Assembly: GCF_001899645.1 (NCBI RefSeq)
Contig: NZ_MKVV01000063.1
Span: 1 to 64,000 of the forward strand
Source of the DNA: Pseudonocardia sp. 73-21
GTDB lineage: Bacteria > Actinomycetota > Actinomycetes > Mycobacteriales > Pseudonocardiaceae
Reading direction: 5' to 3'
Length of the DNA stretch: 64,000 nucleotides
Part shown: piece by piece, positions 15,795 to 23,883 of the stretch
Layout: the number at the start of each line of letters is the position of its first letter
How positions within the stretch are numbered: the first letter of the stretch is position 1
Position numbers and translations under genes: made by a program
Notes under the pieces: generated by a model
The model's database searches: none
Seen by the model: only the letters and a program-made list of their open reading frames with translations
What the model was told of the DNA's origin: nothing

Positions 15795-18700
15795 CCGCGA
15801 CCCTGGCTGCGGCCGCGTTCGACGTGTGCGGCCCGCTGCCCACCGGCACCACCGTCCTGGAGGCCAGCGCGGGCACCGGCAAGACGTTCACCATCGCCGC
15901 ACTGGCCGCCCGCTACGTGGCGGAGGGCCTCGCCGAGCTGCCGCAGCTGATGCTCGTCACGTTCGGCCGCGAGGCCACCCAGGAACTGCGGGAGCGCGTC
16001 CGCGAACGCCTGGTGCGGGCCGAGCGTGCGCTGGCCGATCCGCGGGCCCCGCGCGACGCGGTCGACACGCTGCTGGCCACGGGCACCGAGGCGCAGGTGG
16101 CCCTGCGCCGGGCGCGGCTGGCCCGCGCGCTGGCCGGCTTCGACGCCGCCACCATCGCCACCACCCACCAGTTCTGCCAGGAGATGCTCGCCGGGCTGGG
16201 GGTGGCGGGCGACGCGGACGCCGACGCCGAGTTCGTGGAGTCCATCGACGATCTGCGCACCGAGGTGGTCGACGACTTCTACGTGCGCAAGTACGGCGAC
16301 CGGTCCGCGGGCACGCCGGCGTTCAGCCGGGCCGACGCGCTCGCGCTCTCGCGCGCCGCGGTGGAGGACGGGCAGGCCCGCCTGGAGCCGGCCACCGCCG
16401 AGCCCGGCAGCACGGCGGGCACGCGGTACCGGTTCGCCACCGCCGTGCGCGCCGAGGTGGCCCGCCGCAAGCGCGAGCGGCGGCTCTACACCTACGACGA
16501 CATGCTCACCCGCCTCGACGACGCCCTGGCCGATCCCACCCGCGGCGCACCCGAGCGGCTGCGGGCGCGCTACTCCGTGGTGCTGGTCGACGAGTTCCAG
16601 GACACCGACCCGGTGCAGTGGTCGATCCTGCGGCGGGCCTTCCACGGGCACACCACTCTTGTGCTGATCGGCGACCCGAAACAGGCCATCTACGCGTTCC
16701 GCGGTGCCGACGTCGTCAGCTACCTCGACGCCACCGAGGCCGCGGGCGGCCACGCCACGCTGGGCCGCAACCACCGCACCGACGAACCCCTGCTCCGGGC
16801 ACTGGACACCGTGTTCAACGGCGCGGCGCTGGGCGACCGGATCACCGTCTATCCGGTCGACTCCGCCCACCCCGGGCAGCGGTTGCGGGGCGCGCCGGTC
16901 GACACCCCGTTCCGGCTGCGGGTGATCCCCCGCGCCACCCTGCCGAAGCCCCCGCGGCGCGATCTGGCCATGGTCGGGCCCGCGCGCGAGCGGGTGGCGG
17001 CCGACGCCGCCGCCGACATCGCCGCCCTGCTGGCGAGCCCGGCCACCATCGGCGGCGATCCGGTGCGGCCCGGCGACGTCGCCGTGCTGGTGCGCACCAA
17101 CGGCCAGGGCGCCATGATCCGCGACGCGCTGGGCGGCGCCGGCGTGCCCGCGGTGCTGTCGGGCACGGCCAGCGTGTTCGGCACCCCCGTCGCCCGCGAG
17201 TGGCTGGTGCTGCTGGAGGCGTGCGAACAGCCCCGGCTGGCCCGGCTGCGCGCGGCCGCGCTCACCTGCTTCCTCGGCCACACCGTCGAGGAGCTGTGCG
17301 GCCCCGGCGCCGACGACCTGCTCGACCGCCTCGGCACCGCCATCCGGTCCTGGGCCACGGCCTGGCACGACAAGGGCGTCGCGGCGTTGCTGGAGGCCGT
17401 CACCGCCGACACGGCGCTGCCGAGGCGCCTGCTCGCCCGCACCGCCGGCGAGCGGCTGCTCACCGACCTGCGGCACATCGCCCAGTCGCTGCACGCGGCC
17501 GCCGTGGACGGCCACCTCGGCCCGGCCGCCCTGGTCGACTGGCTGCGTCACCGCATCGACGAGGCCGCGGTCGACGTCGGCACCGAGCGCAGCAGGCGGC
17601 TGGAGTCCGACGCCGCCGCCGTCCAGATCATCACCATCCACCGCAGCAAGGGGCTGGAGTTCCCGGTGGTGTACGTCCCGTACGCCTGGGACCGGTTCGT
17701 GCCCGATCCCACGGTGCCGCTGCTGCACGACGGGCCGGCGCGGGTGCTCGACGTCGGCGGCGAGACGGGCGAGGGCTGGAAGGAGCGCTGCGCGAAACAT
17801 CGCGCGGAGGAGGCGAGCGAGGATCTCCGCCTGCTCTACGTGGCGCTGACCAGGGCGAAGTGCCAGGTGGTCACGTGGTGGGTGCCGTCCACCACCACGG
17901 CGTCGGCGCCGCTGCACCGCCTGCTGATCGGCCGCCCGGTGCCGGGCACCGAGCCCGCCGAGAGCTACCGGATCCCGGCCGACACCGCGGCCCTCGACGC
18001 GCTGCGCGGTCTCTCGTCGTCGGTGCTCGCCGTGGAGGAGGTGGGGCTGCGGCCCGCCCCGGCCTTCACGCCGCGGAACGCGGGCCCCACCGCCCTCGAG
18101 GCCGCGGTGTTCGACCGGGAGATCGACCGGCAGTGGCGCCGCACCTCGTACTCGGGGCTGACGGCCACGGCCGGCCACCACGGCCCCTCGGTGGCGAGCG
18201 AGCCGGACGTGCCCGTCACGGAGGACGAGGCCGACATCGAGATCGGGGCGGACGTGTCCACGGTGGACGCCGTGCCGTCCCCGATGGCCGACCTGCCGCT
18301 GGGCACCGGGTTCGGCACGCTCGTGCACGCCGTGTTCGAGACCGCCGACCTCACCGCGCCCGACCTGCTCGGCGAGCTCACCGCCCACTGCACCGAGCAG
18401 CTGGTCCGCAACCCGGTGGCCGGCATCGACGTCGCCGGTCTCGCCGCGGCCCTGCTTCCCGCGGCGCGCACCCCGCTCGGGCCGCTCGCCGGAGGTCTGC
18501 GGCTGGCCGACATCGCCCCGCGCGACCGGCTCGCGGAGCTGGACTTCGAGCTGCCGCTGGCCGGTGGGGAACACACGCTGCGTCGGGTGGTCCTCGGTGA
18601 GCTCGCCCCGGTGCTGCGCCGCCACCTCGCCACCGACGACCCGCTGCACGCCTACCCCGACGCCCTGGAGTCGGTGGCGCTGCGGGAGCAGCCGCTGCGC

Positions 18701-19105
18701 GGCTACCTCACGGGCAGCATCGACGCCGTGCTCCGGCTGCCGGGCGGCACGTACGTGGTGGTCGACTACAAGACCAACTGGCTGGGCCCCTTCGCCGCGG
18801 AGGGCCGTGAGCCGCTCACGTCGGCGCACTACACGCCCGACCGCCTGGCCGAGGCCATGATCGGCGCCAACTACCCGCTGCAGTCGCTGCTCTACGGCGT
18901 GGCCCTGCACCGCTACCTGCGCTGGCGGCTGCCCGGCTACGCACCGCAGAGGCATCTGGGCGGCTCGCTCTACCTGTTCGTGCGCGGCATGTGCGGCGAG
19001 GCCACCCCGGTGGTCGACGGCACGCCGTGCGGCGTGTTCGGGTGGAGCCCACCCCCCGCGCTGATCGTGGAGCTGTCGGACCTGCTCGCCGGAGGTGCGG
19101 CGTGA
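15791..19105 (+). CDS. recB: Exodeoxyribonuclease V subunit beta, RecB
   Basis: A protein of 1104 residues: UvrD-type superfamily 1A helicase plus C-terminal PD-(D/E)XK nuclease. It is the 3'-5' motor and the only nuclease of RecBCD. Walker A is EASAGTGKT (24-32), motif II VDEFQDTDPVQW near 266, motif III GDPKQAIYAFRG near 293, then IHRSKGLEFPVVYVP and LLYVALTRAK. The nuclease core is visible as TGSIDAVLRL and VVDYKTNWLG near residue 990. All catalytic residues seem present. Overlaps recC by four bases and recD by four bases, so the three subunits are translationally coupled and should be made in equal amounts. Confidence 0.95.
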   Translation: MTATLAAAAFDVCGPLPTGTTVLEASAGTGKTFTIAALAARYVAEGLAELPQLMLVTFGREATQELRERVRERLVRAERALADPRAPRDAVDTLLATGTEAQVALRRARLARALAGFDAATIATTHQFCQEMLAGLGVAGDADADAEFVESIDDLRTEVVDDFYVRKYGDRSAGTPAFSRADALALSRAAVEDGQARLEPATAEPGSTAGTRYRFATAVRAEVARRKRERRLYTYDDMLTRLDDALADPTRGAPERLRARYSVVLVDEFQDTDPVQWSILRRAFHGHTTLVLIGDPKQAIYAFRGADVVSYLDATEAAGGHATLGRNHRTDEPLLRALDTVFNGAALGDRITVYPVDSAHPGQRLRGAPVDTPFRLRVIPRATLPKPPRRDLAMVGPARERVAADAAADIAALLASPATIGGDPVRPGDVAVLVRTNGQGAMIRDALGGAGVPAVLSGTASVFGTPVAREWLVLLEACEQPRLARLRAAALTCFLGHTVEELCGPGADDLLDRLGTAIRSWATAWHDKGVAALLEAVTADTALPRRLLARTAGERLLTDLRHIAQSLHAAAVDGHLGPAALVDWLRHRIDEAAVDVGTERSRRLESDAAAVQIITIHRSKGLEFPVVYVPYAWDRFVPDPTVPLLHDGPARVLDVGGETGEGWKERCAKHRAEEASEDLRLLYVALTRAKCQVVTWWVPSTTTASAPLHRLLIGRPVPGTEPAESYRIPADTAALDALRGLSSSVLAVEEVGLRPAPAFTPRNAGPTALEAAVFDREIDRQWRRTSYSGLTATAGHHGPSVASEPDVPVTEDEADIEIGADVSTVDAVPSPMADLPLGTGFGTLVHAVFETADLTAPDLLGELTAHCTEQLVRNPVAGIDVAGLAAALLPAARTPLGPLAGGLRLADIAPRDRLAELDFELPLAGGEHTLRRVVLGELAPVLRRHLATDDPLHAYPDALESVALREQPLRGYLTGSIDAVLRLPGGTYVVVDYKTNWLGPFAAEGREPLTSAHYTPDRLAEAMIGANYPLQSLLYGVALHRYLRWRLPGYAPQRHLGGSLYLFVRGMCGEATPVVDGTPCGVFGWSPPPALIVELSDLLAGGAA

Positions 19106-20931
19106 CCATCACCACCGGGGTCGAGAGGTGGGGCGTCCACGATCTCGGCGATCCGCTCGTCGCCCACTCCGCGTCCGGGCTGCTCCACGCCTTCAACGCC
19201 GCGGGCGTGCTCTCGTCGTCCGACGTGCACGTGGCCACCCGGCTCGGGCGGCTCGGCGGCGAGCCCTCGGAGGTGGTGCTGCTCGCCGCGGCTCTCGCGG
19301 TGCGGGCCGTGCGGCTGGGGTCGGTGTGCGTCGATCTCGCCGCCGTCAGCCACACGGTGCTGGGCGAGGGCGACGTGGTCGTCGACGTCTCGGCCCTGCC
19401 CTGGCCCGAGCCCACGGCGTGGCTGGCGGCCTGCACAGCCGGACCGCTGGTGGCCGACGGCGCCGACGCCCCCGCCGGACGGCCGCTGCGGCTGGTGGAC
19501 GGGCTGCTGTACCTGGAGCGCTACTGGGGCGAGGAGGAGCAGGTCCGCCGCTCGCTGCAGGAACGCGCCGCCGCCGCGCCACCGGACGTCGACCTGCCGG
19601 CGCTGCGGGCGAGCCTCGCGCGGCACTTCCCCGACGAGCACTCCACCCGCCAGCGCCTCGCGGCCGCGGTCGGCACGCTGCGCCGCGTCACCGTGCTGGC
19701 CGGCGGACCGGGCACCGGCAAGACCACCACCGTCGCCCGGCTGCTCGCCGTGATCGCCGAGCAGCCCGGGCCGCCGCCCCGCATCGCGCTGGCCGCCCCC
19801 ACCGGCAAGGCGGCGGCACGGTTGCAGGAGGCCGTGGCGGGCGAGCTCGCCACTCCCGGTGTCTCCGGCGACCTGCGGGTTCCCGAGGCGTCCACGCTGC
19901 ACCGGCTGCTGGGCTGGCGGCCCGGCGGACGCTACCGCTACGACCACACGCAACGGCTGCCCTTCGACGTGGTGGTGGTGGACGAGACGTCGATGGTGTC
20001 GCTCACGATGATGGCCCGCCTGCTCGACGCCGTGCGCCCCACGTCCCGGCTGGTGCTGGTCGGCGATCCCGACCAGCTCGCGTCGGTCGAGGCGGGCGCC
20101 GTGCTGGGCGACCTGGCCCGGGCCCCCGGCCGCCCCGAACCGGCGCTGAACACCGCCCTGACCGGGCTCGGCCTGCCGTCCGACGTGGTCAACGGCGTGG
20201 TCACCCTCGACCACGTGTGGCGGTTCGGCGGCGCCATCGCCGCGTTCGCGAAGGCCGTGCAGGCGGGCGACGCCGACACCGCCCTCACGCTGCTGCGCTC
20301 GGGCGCCGACGACCTGGCGCTCGACGATCCCGCCGACCTGGCCCCCGTCCGCCACGACGTGGTGGAGGCCGGCCACACGCTCACCCGGGCGGCCCGCGAG
20401 GGCCGCACCGACGACGCGCTCGCCGCGCTGGAGCGCCACCGCGTGCTGTGCGCCCACCGCCGCGGCCCCTGGGGCGTGGCGCGGTGGACCGGGGAGAGCG
20501 AACGCTGGCTCGCAACAGCTCCGGCGGAAGGTCCCTGGTACGCGGGCCGACCCGTGCTGGTCACCGCCAACGACTACGACACGGGCCTGTTCAACGGCGA
20601 CACCGGCGTGGTCGTCGAGCGCCCCGAAGGGCTGCGCGTGGCCTTCGCCCGCGGCGGCCCGCCCACGCTCTATCCGCCGTCACGCCTGTCGGAGGTGGCC
20701 ACCGTGCACGCCATGACCGTGCACCGCGGGCAGGGCAGCCAGTTCCGCCGGGTCACCGTGGTGCTGCCACCGGCCGAGTCCCCGCTGCTCACCCGCGAGC
20801 TGCTCTACACCGCGGTCACGCGCGCGCGGGAGTTCGTGCGCATCGTCGGCACGGAGGACGCCGTGCGCGCGGCCGTCGAGCGGCCGGTGGCGCGGGCCAG
20901 CGGGCTGCGGCAGCGGCTGGCGTCGCCGTGA
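19102..20931 (+). CDS. recD: Exodeoxyribonuclease V subunit alpha, RecD
   Basis: A protein of 609 residues: superfamily 1B helicase, the 5'-3' motor of RecBCD. Walker A is GGPGTGKTTTVARLLA near residue 201, then AAPTGKAAARL, the DETSMVS box (VVVDETSMV), LVGDPDQLASVEAGAVL and the C-terminal TVHRGQGSQFRRV and LLYTAVTRAR motifs. The N-terminal domain packs against RecC in the known complexes. The GTG at 19102 overlaps the recB stop and has GGAGG upstream at 19091. It closes the operon; a small minus-strand gene converges 18 bases after its stop. Confidence 0.94.
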   Translation: MTITTGVERWGVHDLGDPLVAHSASGLLHAFNAAGVLSSSDVHVATRLGRLGGEPSEVVLLAAALAVRAVRLGSVCVDLAAVSHTVLGEGDVVVDVSALPWPEPTAWLAACTAGPLVADGADAPAGRPLRLVDGLLYLERYWGEEEQVRRSLQERAAAAPPDVDLPALRASLARHFPDEHSTRQRLAAAVGTLRRVTVLAGGPGTGKTTTVARLLAVIAEQPGPPPRIALAAPTGKAAARLQEAVAGELATPGVSGDLRVPEASTLHRLLGWRPGGRYRYDHTQRLPFDVVVVDETSMVSLTMMARLLDAVRPTSRLVLVGDPDQLASVEAGAVLGDLARAPGRPEPALNTALTGLGLPSDVVNGVVTLDHVWRFGGAIAAFAKAVQAGDADTALTLLRSGADDLALDDPADLAPVRHDVVEAGHTLTRAAREGRTDDALAALERHRVLCAHRRGPWGVARWTGESERWLATAPAEGPWYAGRPVLVTANDYDTGLFNGDTGVVVERPEGLRVAFARGGPPTLYPPSRLSEVATVHAMTVHRGQGSQFRRVTVVLPPAESPLLTRELLYTAVTRAREFVRIVGTEDAVRAAVERPVARASGLRQRLASP

Positions 20932-20949
20932 ACGTCGGCCGGCCCCTGA

Positions 20950-21174
20950 TCAGTGCTGGCGGCGCGACTGGATACCGCGGCTGGAGTCCCACGTGCCCGT
21001 GTCCGGGCGCTGGTGCTCCGGCACGCGCGGCTCCGTGCAGCCGGCCGTGTGCACGTAGGCGTGGTTCCACGTGATGGAGCCGTCGGGCAGGACCGTGTCG
21101 ATGTGGGCGAGGCTCACGACGTTCTCCTCGCCGTCCTCGACCGGTGAGAAGCAGCGCTCACAGAGCATGACCAT
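20950..21174 (-). CDS. Small Cys-containing conserved hypothetical protein
   Basis: A 74-residue protein starting VMLCERCFSPVEDGEE, with a CxxC near the N-terminus and a third Cys in HTAGCTEPRVP; a His (VHTAGC) sits beside it. This looks like a small zinc-binding fold. The ATG at 21174 has GGAG seven bases upstream. It converges on recD with no hairpin. No function can be given. Confidence 0.55.
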   Translation of the reverse strand: MVMLCERCFSPVEDGEENVVSLAHIDTVLPDGSITWNHAYVHTAGCTEPRVPEHQRPDTGTWDSSRGIQSRRQH

Positions 21175-21294
21175 GATGAATCTCCGACCCGTCGTTCGGG
21201 GGGAGGGTGTGGTCGGCGCTGACTCTCGTACCACCCGGTGAAGGGTCCAGTGTCTCATCCTGAGATGCCCGGGCCTACGTGGCGTGCCCCACCG

Positions 21295-21981
21295 TCACGG
21301 TCGGGGCACGACCTCGCCGTCCACCACCTGGTGCCCGAGCGACATGTGCGCCGGGAACGTGTGCCGCGCGTAGGTGGCGATGGTGCGGCAGCTCAGCGCG
21401 TCGACCCCCGCGCCGATGGGCCCGCCGACCAGCGGAACGAGCTTGCCGAGGTTGGCCACGCCCTTCGCCCCGGCACTGGCCACGAGCTTGTAGCCGATGC
21501 GCTTGTTGATCTCGACGAGCAGCCGCGCCGAGACCTTCTCCAGCGCCGCCGCCGCGGACCGGCGCCCCACCTCGATGCCCGCGCGGCGCAGCACCCCCGC
21601 CCCGGCGCTCCCGAGCAGGGAGACGAGGACGGCGCTGCGCACCTCGGCCGTGCCGATGTCGTAGCCGCGCAGGTGGGCGACGCCCGCCGACATGCGCGTG
21701 GCCACCACGTACAGCCCGGCGGTCGCCGCGGGCACCGCGATCGGCAGCGTGACGATGCCGCCGAGCCCGGTGACGAACCCGGACATCGCCGCCAGCCGCA
21801 CGTGCGACGCGACGAGCCGCCCCACAGCGGCCTCGCGGTCCCCACCCGTGGCGACGAGGTGCTCGTCGGCGATCTGCGCGGCCCCGCCGAGCGGCCCGCC
21901 GCCGTTCACGCCGAGCTCGATGACCTGGTCGATCAGGCGCTCGCCCAGCGCCGCGAACCGGTCGTCCATGGCCGCCATCAT
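21295..21981 (-). CDS. EcsC family protein
   Basis: A protein of about 228 residues. The C-terminal half carries the EcsC pattern: EINKRIGYKLVASAGAKGVANLGKLVPLVGGPIGAGVDAL. The middle has two hydrophobic stretches (MSGFVTGLGGIVTLPIAVPAATAGLYVVATRM), suggesting membrane association. EcsC was named for an ABC-transporter operon in Bacillus, but its function is unknown and no transporter is near here. Three ATGs in a row (21981, 21978, 21969) are possible starts and ribosome-site evidence does not separate them. Confidence 0.72.
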   Translation of the reverse strand: MMAAMDDRFAALGERLIDQVIELGVNGGGPLGGAAQIADEHLVATGGDREAAVGRLVASHVRLAAMSGFVTGLGGIVTLPIAVPAATAGLYVVATRMSAGVAHLRGYDIGTAEVRSAVLVSLLGSAGAGVLRRAGIEVGRRSAAAALEKVSARLLVEINKRIGYKLVASAGAKGVANLGKLVPLVGGPIGAGVDALSCRTIATYARHTFPAHMSLGHQVVDGEVVPRP

Positions 21982-22002
21982 CGCACCCCGCCGTCCGGCG
22001 CC

Positions 22003-22320
22003 ATGGTGGATTCCGTGGAAGTTGCCTGCAGGGATCTCTCCGCTCTGTTCGGCGACCTGGTCCGGCCCGAGACCGAGCTCTGGGAGGTCGTGTACGCCCG
22101 CGGGGCACTGCGTCCGCCGGTCCGACCCCGACGACCGCCGCTCGTCGGGGACGGGGAACTCGTTGCGCTTCACCGCGAGGGTCTCCTCGCACTCCGCGAC
22201 GGGCATCGGCGGTGTCGGCCGCAGGGCGTGGGAGGCCGGAGCCCGCGACGGTCCGGAGGATCTCGCCGCCGCGGGCGACATCGCGGTTGCCGTGCCCGGT
22301 GTGGACGGCCGTACTCGTGA
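22003..22320 (+). CDS. Doubtful open frame in the gap upstream of the 22418 gene
   Basis: A 105-residue frame begins with a plausible acidic-hydrophobic helix pattern (DSVEVACRDLSALFGDLVRPETELWEVV) but turns into an Arg/Gly-rich tail with poor third-position GC. It lies in a 436-base gap between EcsC and the 22418 gene that otherwise holds nothing I can name. It may be a decayed gene start. Confidence 0.2.
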   Translation: MVDSVEVACRDLSALFGDLVRPETELWEVVYARGALRPPVRPRRPPLVGDGELVALHREGLLALRDGHRRCRPQGVGGRSPRRSGGSRRRGRHRGCRARCGRPYS

Positions 22321-22417
22321 TCGGATGGTGACACGGAGACTCCCGCGGCGTGGGCGATGTACGCACCCTCCGGGTGAACCTCCGGCGATCATGGGCCCGC
22401 CGCCCTACCGTCACGCC

Positions 22418-22870
22418 ATGGGCGGATGCTGGACGGAGGTGTTCCGGCACGGGCAGTGGGGTCCCGCCGTGTTCGAGTGCCTGCCCGGGCACCGGGCCAC
22501 CGTGCGTGACTGGGCGCTGCGCCAGCGCGTGCCCCGCGCGTCGCCGCGTGAGCTGCACCTGCCCGACGTCGACGCGTGGGCGGTGCTGGACGGCGGCATC
22601 ACCAGCATCCACGGCTACGGCCTGACGTCGCTGCCGTGCGGGGTGCGGGTGGTGGGCTTCCCGACCTTCCGCCTGCTGCTGGCCGAGCTGGGCCTGGCCG
22701 GCCCGCTGCTCCCGTTCCCCGGCGAGACGGTGCTCGAACCGGACGAGCTGCGCCGCAGGCACAGGAGCCCGGAGGCGAGGAGCGCGGCAGCCGTCGAACA
22801 GGCCGAGCTCCTGGCGGCCTGTCGCGACGCGGTCCTGCTGCGCTGGGTGGCCACCACGCTGGTGGGCTGA
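22418..22870 (+). CDS. Hypothetical protein
   Basis: A 150-residue protein of mixed alpha/beta pattern: MGGCWTEVFRHGQWGPAVFECLPGH, then TSLPCGVRVVGFPTFRLLLAELG, and a helical Arg/Glu-rich C-terminal end with a final LLRWVATTLVG. I do not recognise a family. ATG 22418 is preferred to ATG 22391, which adds nine unrelated residues. A strong terminator follows eight bases after the stop. Confidence 0.55.
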   Translation: MGGCWTEVFRHGQWGPAVFECLPGHRATVRDWALRQRVPRASPRELHLPDVDAWAVLDGGITSIHGYGLTSLPCGVRVVGFPTFRLLLAELGLAGPLLPFPGETVLEPDELRRRHRSPEARSAAAVEQAELLAACRDAVLLRWVATTLVG

Positions 22871-22877
22871 TCTCCCT

Positions 22878-22904
22878 CCGACGAACGGCACGGCCGTTCG
22901 TCGG
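22878..22904. terminator. Bidirectional terminator between the 22418 gene and nurA
   Basis: A perfect 11-bp stem (22878-22888 with 22894-22904) and 5-base loop lie between the two convergent stop codons. It ends the herA-sbcDC-nurA transcript on the minus strand. Confidence 0.82.
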
Positions 22905-22907
22905 TAC

Positions 22908-23876
22908 CTACGCCGTCGCCGCCGCCCGGCGGAGGGCCCGGTACATCAGTTTCGGGTCGCCCAGGCGTCTCCGGAGCTGGCGCTCCAGGCCGGCGATCGG
23001 GTACAGGTTCTGGGGTGCGCGGGAATCCTTGTACTCCGTGGACGCGAAGCGGATCAGGCTGCCCTGGCTGACCCCCGCGAGCACGACGGCCTCGGCCGGC
23101 GCCAGCTGCCCGCTGCACTCCACGCGGGCCACCCCGGCCCACGGCGAGCCCGGGGCGCACGGCAGCCGCAGGTACCAGGTGAACCGCTGCGCGAGCAGGT
23201 CCTGGGCCGCGCTGCCGAGACGGAACACCGGCGTGCGCTGCCCGGACCCCAGGGCGGCGACGATGCCGCCCAGCTCGGTGGGCAGGTAGGTCTTGTCGTG
23301 GGTCTTCACGAAGCCGACGGCGCGCGGCAGGTGCTGGCGGCCACGCAGCGGACCATCGACGACGAGCAGGTCGTCGGCCACCCCGTGGTCGGCGCGGGCC
23401 TGGGCCGCGGCCAGCAGCTCGACCTCGGCCATGGACCGCTGCACGGCGAGGCTCAGCACCTGGGTGGGGTCGGCGCCGGGCCGCGCCGGGGTGTGGCTGA
23501 ACCGGTAGGACCCCGCACCGGTGTCGACGTCGGCGCCGGCGGCCACCGTGGAGAACAGCCCGCGCCGCACGTGCGCGGCCACGAGGTGCGCGCCGCCGTC
23601 CGGGCAGCTGCAGACGACGCCCGCCGCGTAGGTGGCGCACAGCGCGGGCGAGGCGACGCCCTGCCCCTCGTCCACCCACACCTGGGCGTCGATGCGCCGC
23701 ACCCCGTCGACGAACAGGACGGCCTCGGGCGGCACCAGCGACCGGTCCGGGTCGATGGGCGCCCAGCGCTCGACAGGCACCTCGACGCCCGTGTCGATCT
23801 CGGCGCTGGACTCGGCCAGCTCCCCGTCCACACTCGCCCCGTACGAGGGGTCCCACGGATCCACGGTGAACTTCAC
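22908..23876 (-). CDS. nurA: NurA-like nuclease, partner of the HerA ATPase
   Basis: A protein of 322 residues. Two Asp-Gly strands fit the NurA RNase-H-like core: VLFVDGVRR with D57 and LLVVDGPLRG with D174. A conserved Glu lies between (near 151-153), then VGFVKTHDKTYLP and the FTWYLRLP strand. In archaea NurA forms a ring with HerA, digests the 5' strand and works with Mre11-Rad50. Here the gene begins seven bases after sbcC and closes a minus-strand cluster whose first gene is the HerA-like ATPase. The start is GTG 23876; its ribosome site is weak (GGGAGGG about 15 bases up, inside sbcC), so translation may be coupled to sbcC. Assignment rests on motif pattern plus context. Confidence 0.75.
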   Translation of the reverse strand: MKFTVDPWDPSYGASVDGELAESSAEIDTGVEVPVERWAPIDPDRSLVPPEAVLFVDGVRRIDAQVWVDEGQGVASPALCATYAAGVVCSCPDGGAHLVAAHVRRGLFSTVAAGADVDTGAGSYRFSHTPARPGADPTQVLSLAVQRSMAEVELLAAAQARADHGVADDLLVVDGPLRGRQHLPRAVGFVKTHDKTYLPTELGGIVAALGSGQRTPVFRLGSAAQDLLAQRFTWYLRLPCAPGSPWAGVARVECSGQLAPAEAVVLAGVSQGSLIRFASTEYKDSRAPQNLYPIAGLERQLRRRLGDPKLMYRALRRAAATA

Positions 23877-23883
23877 GGGAACT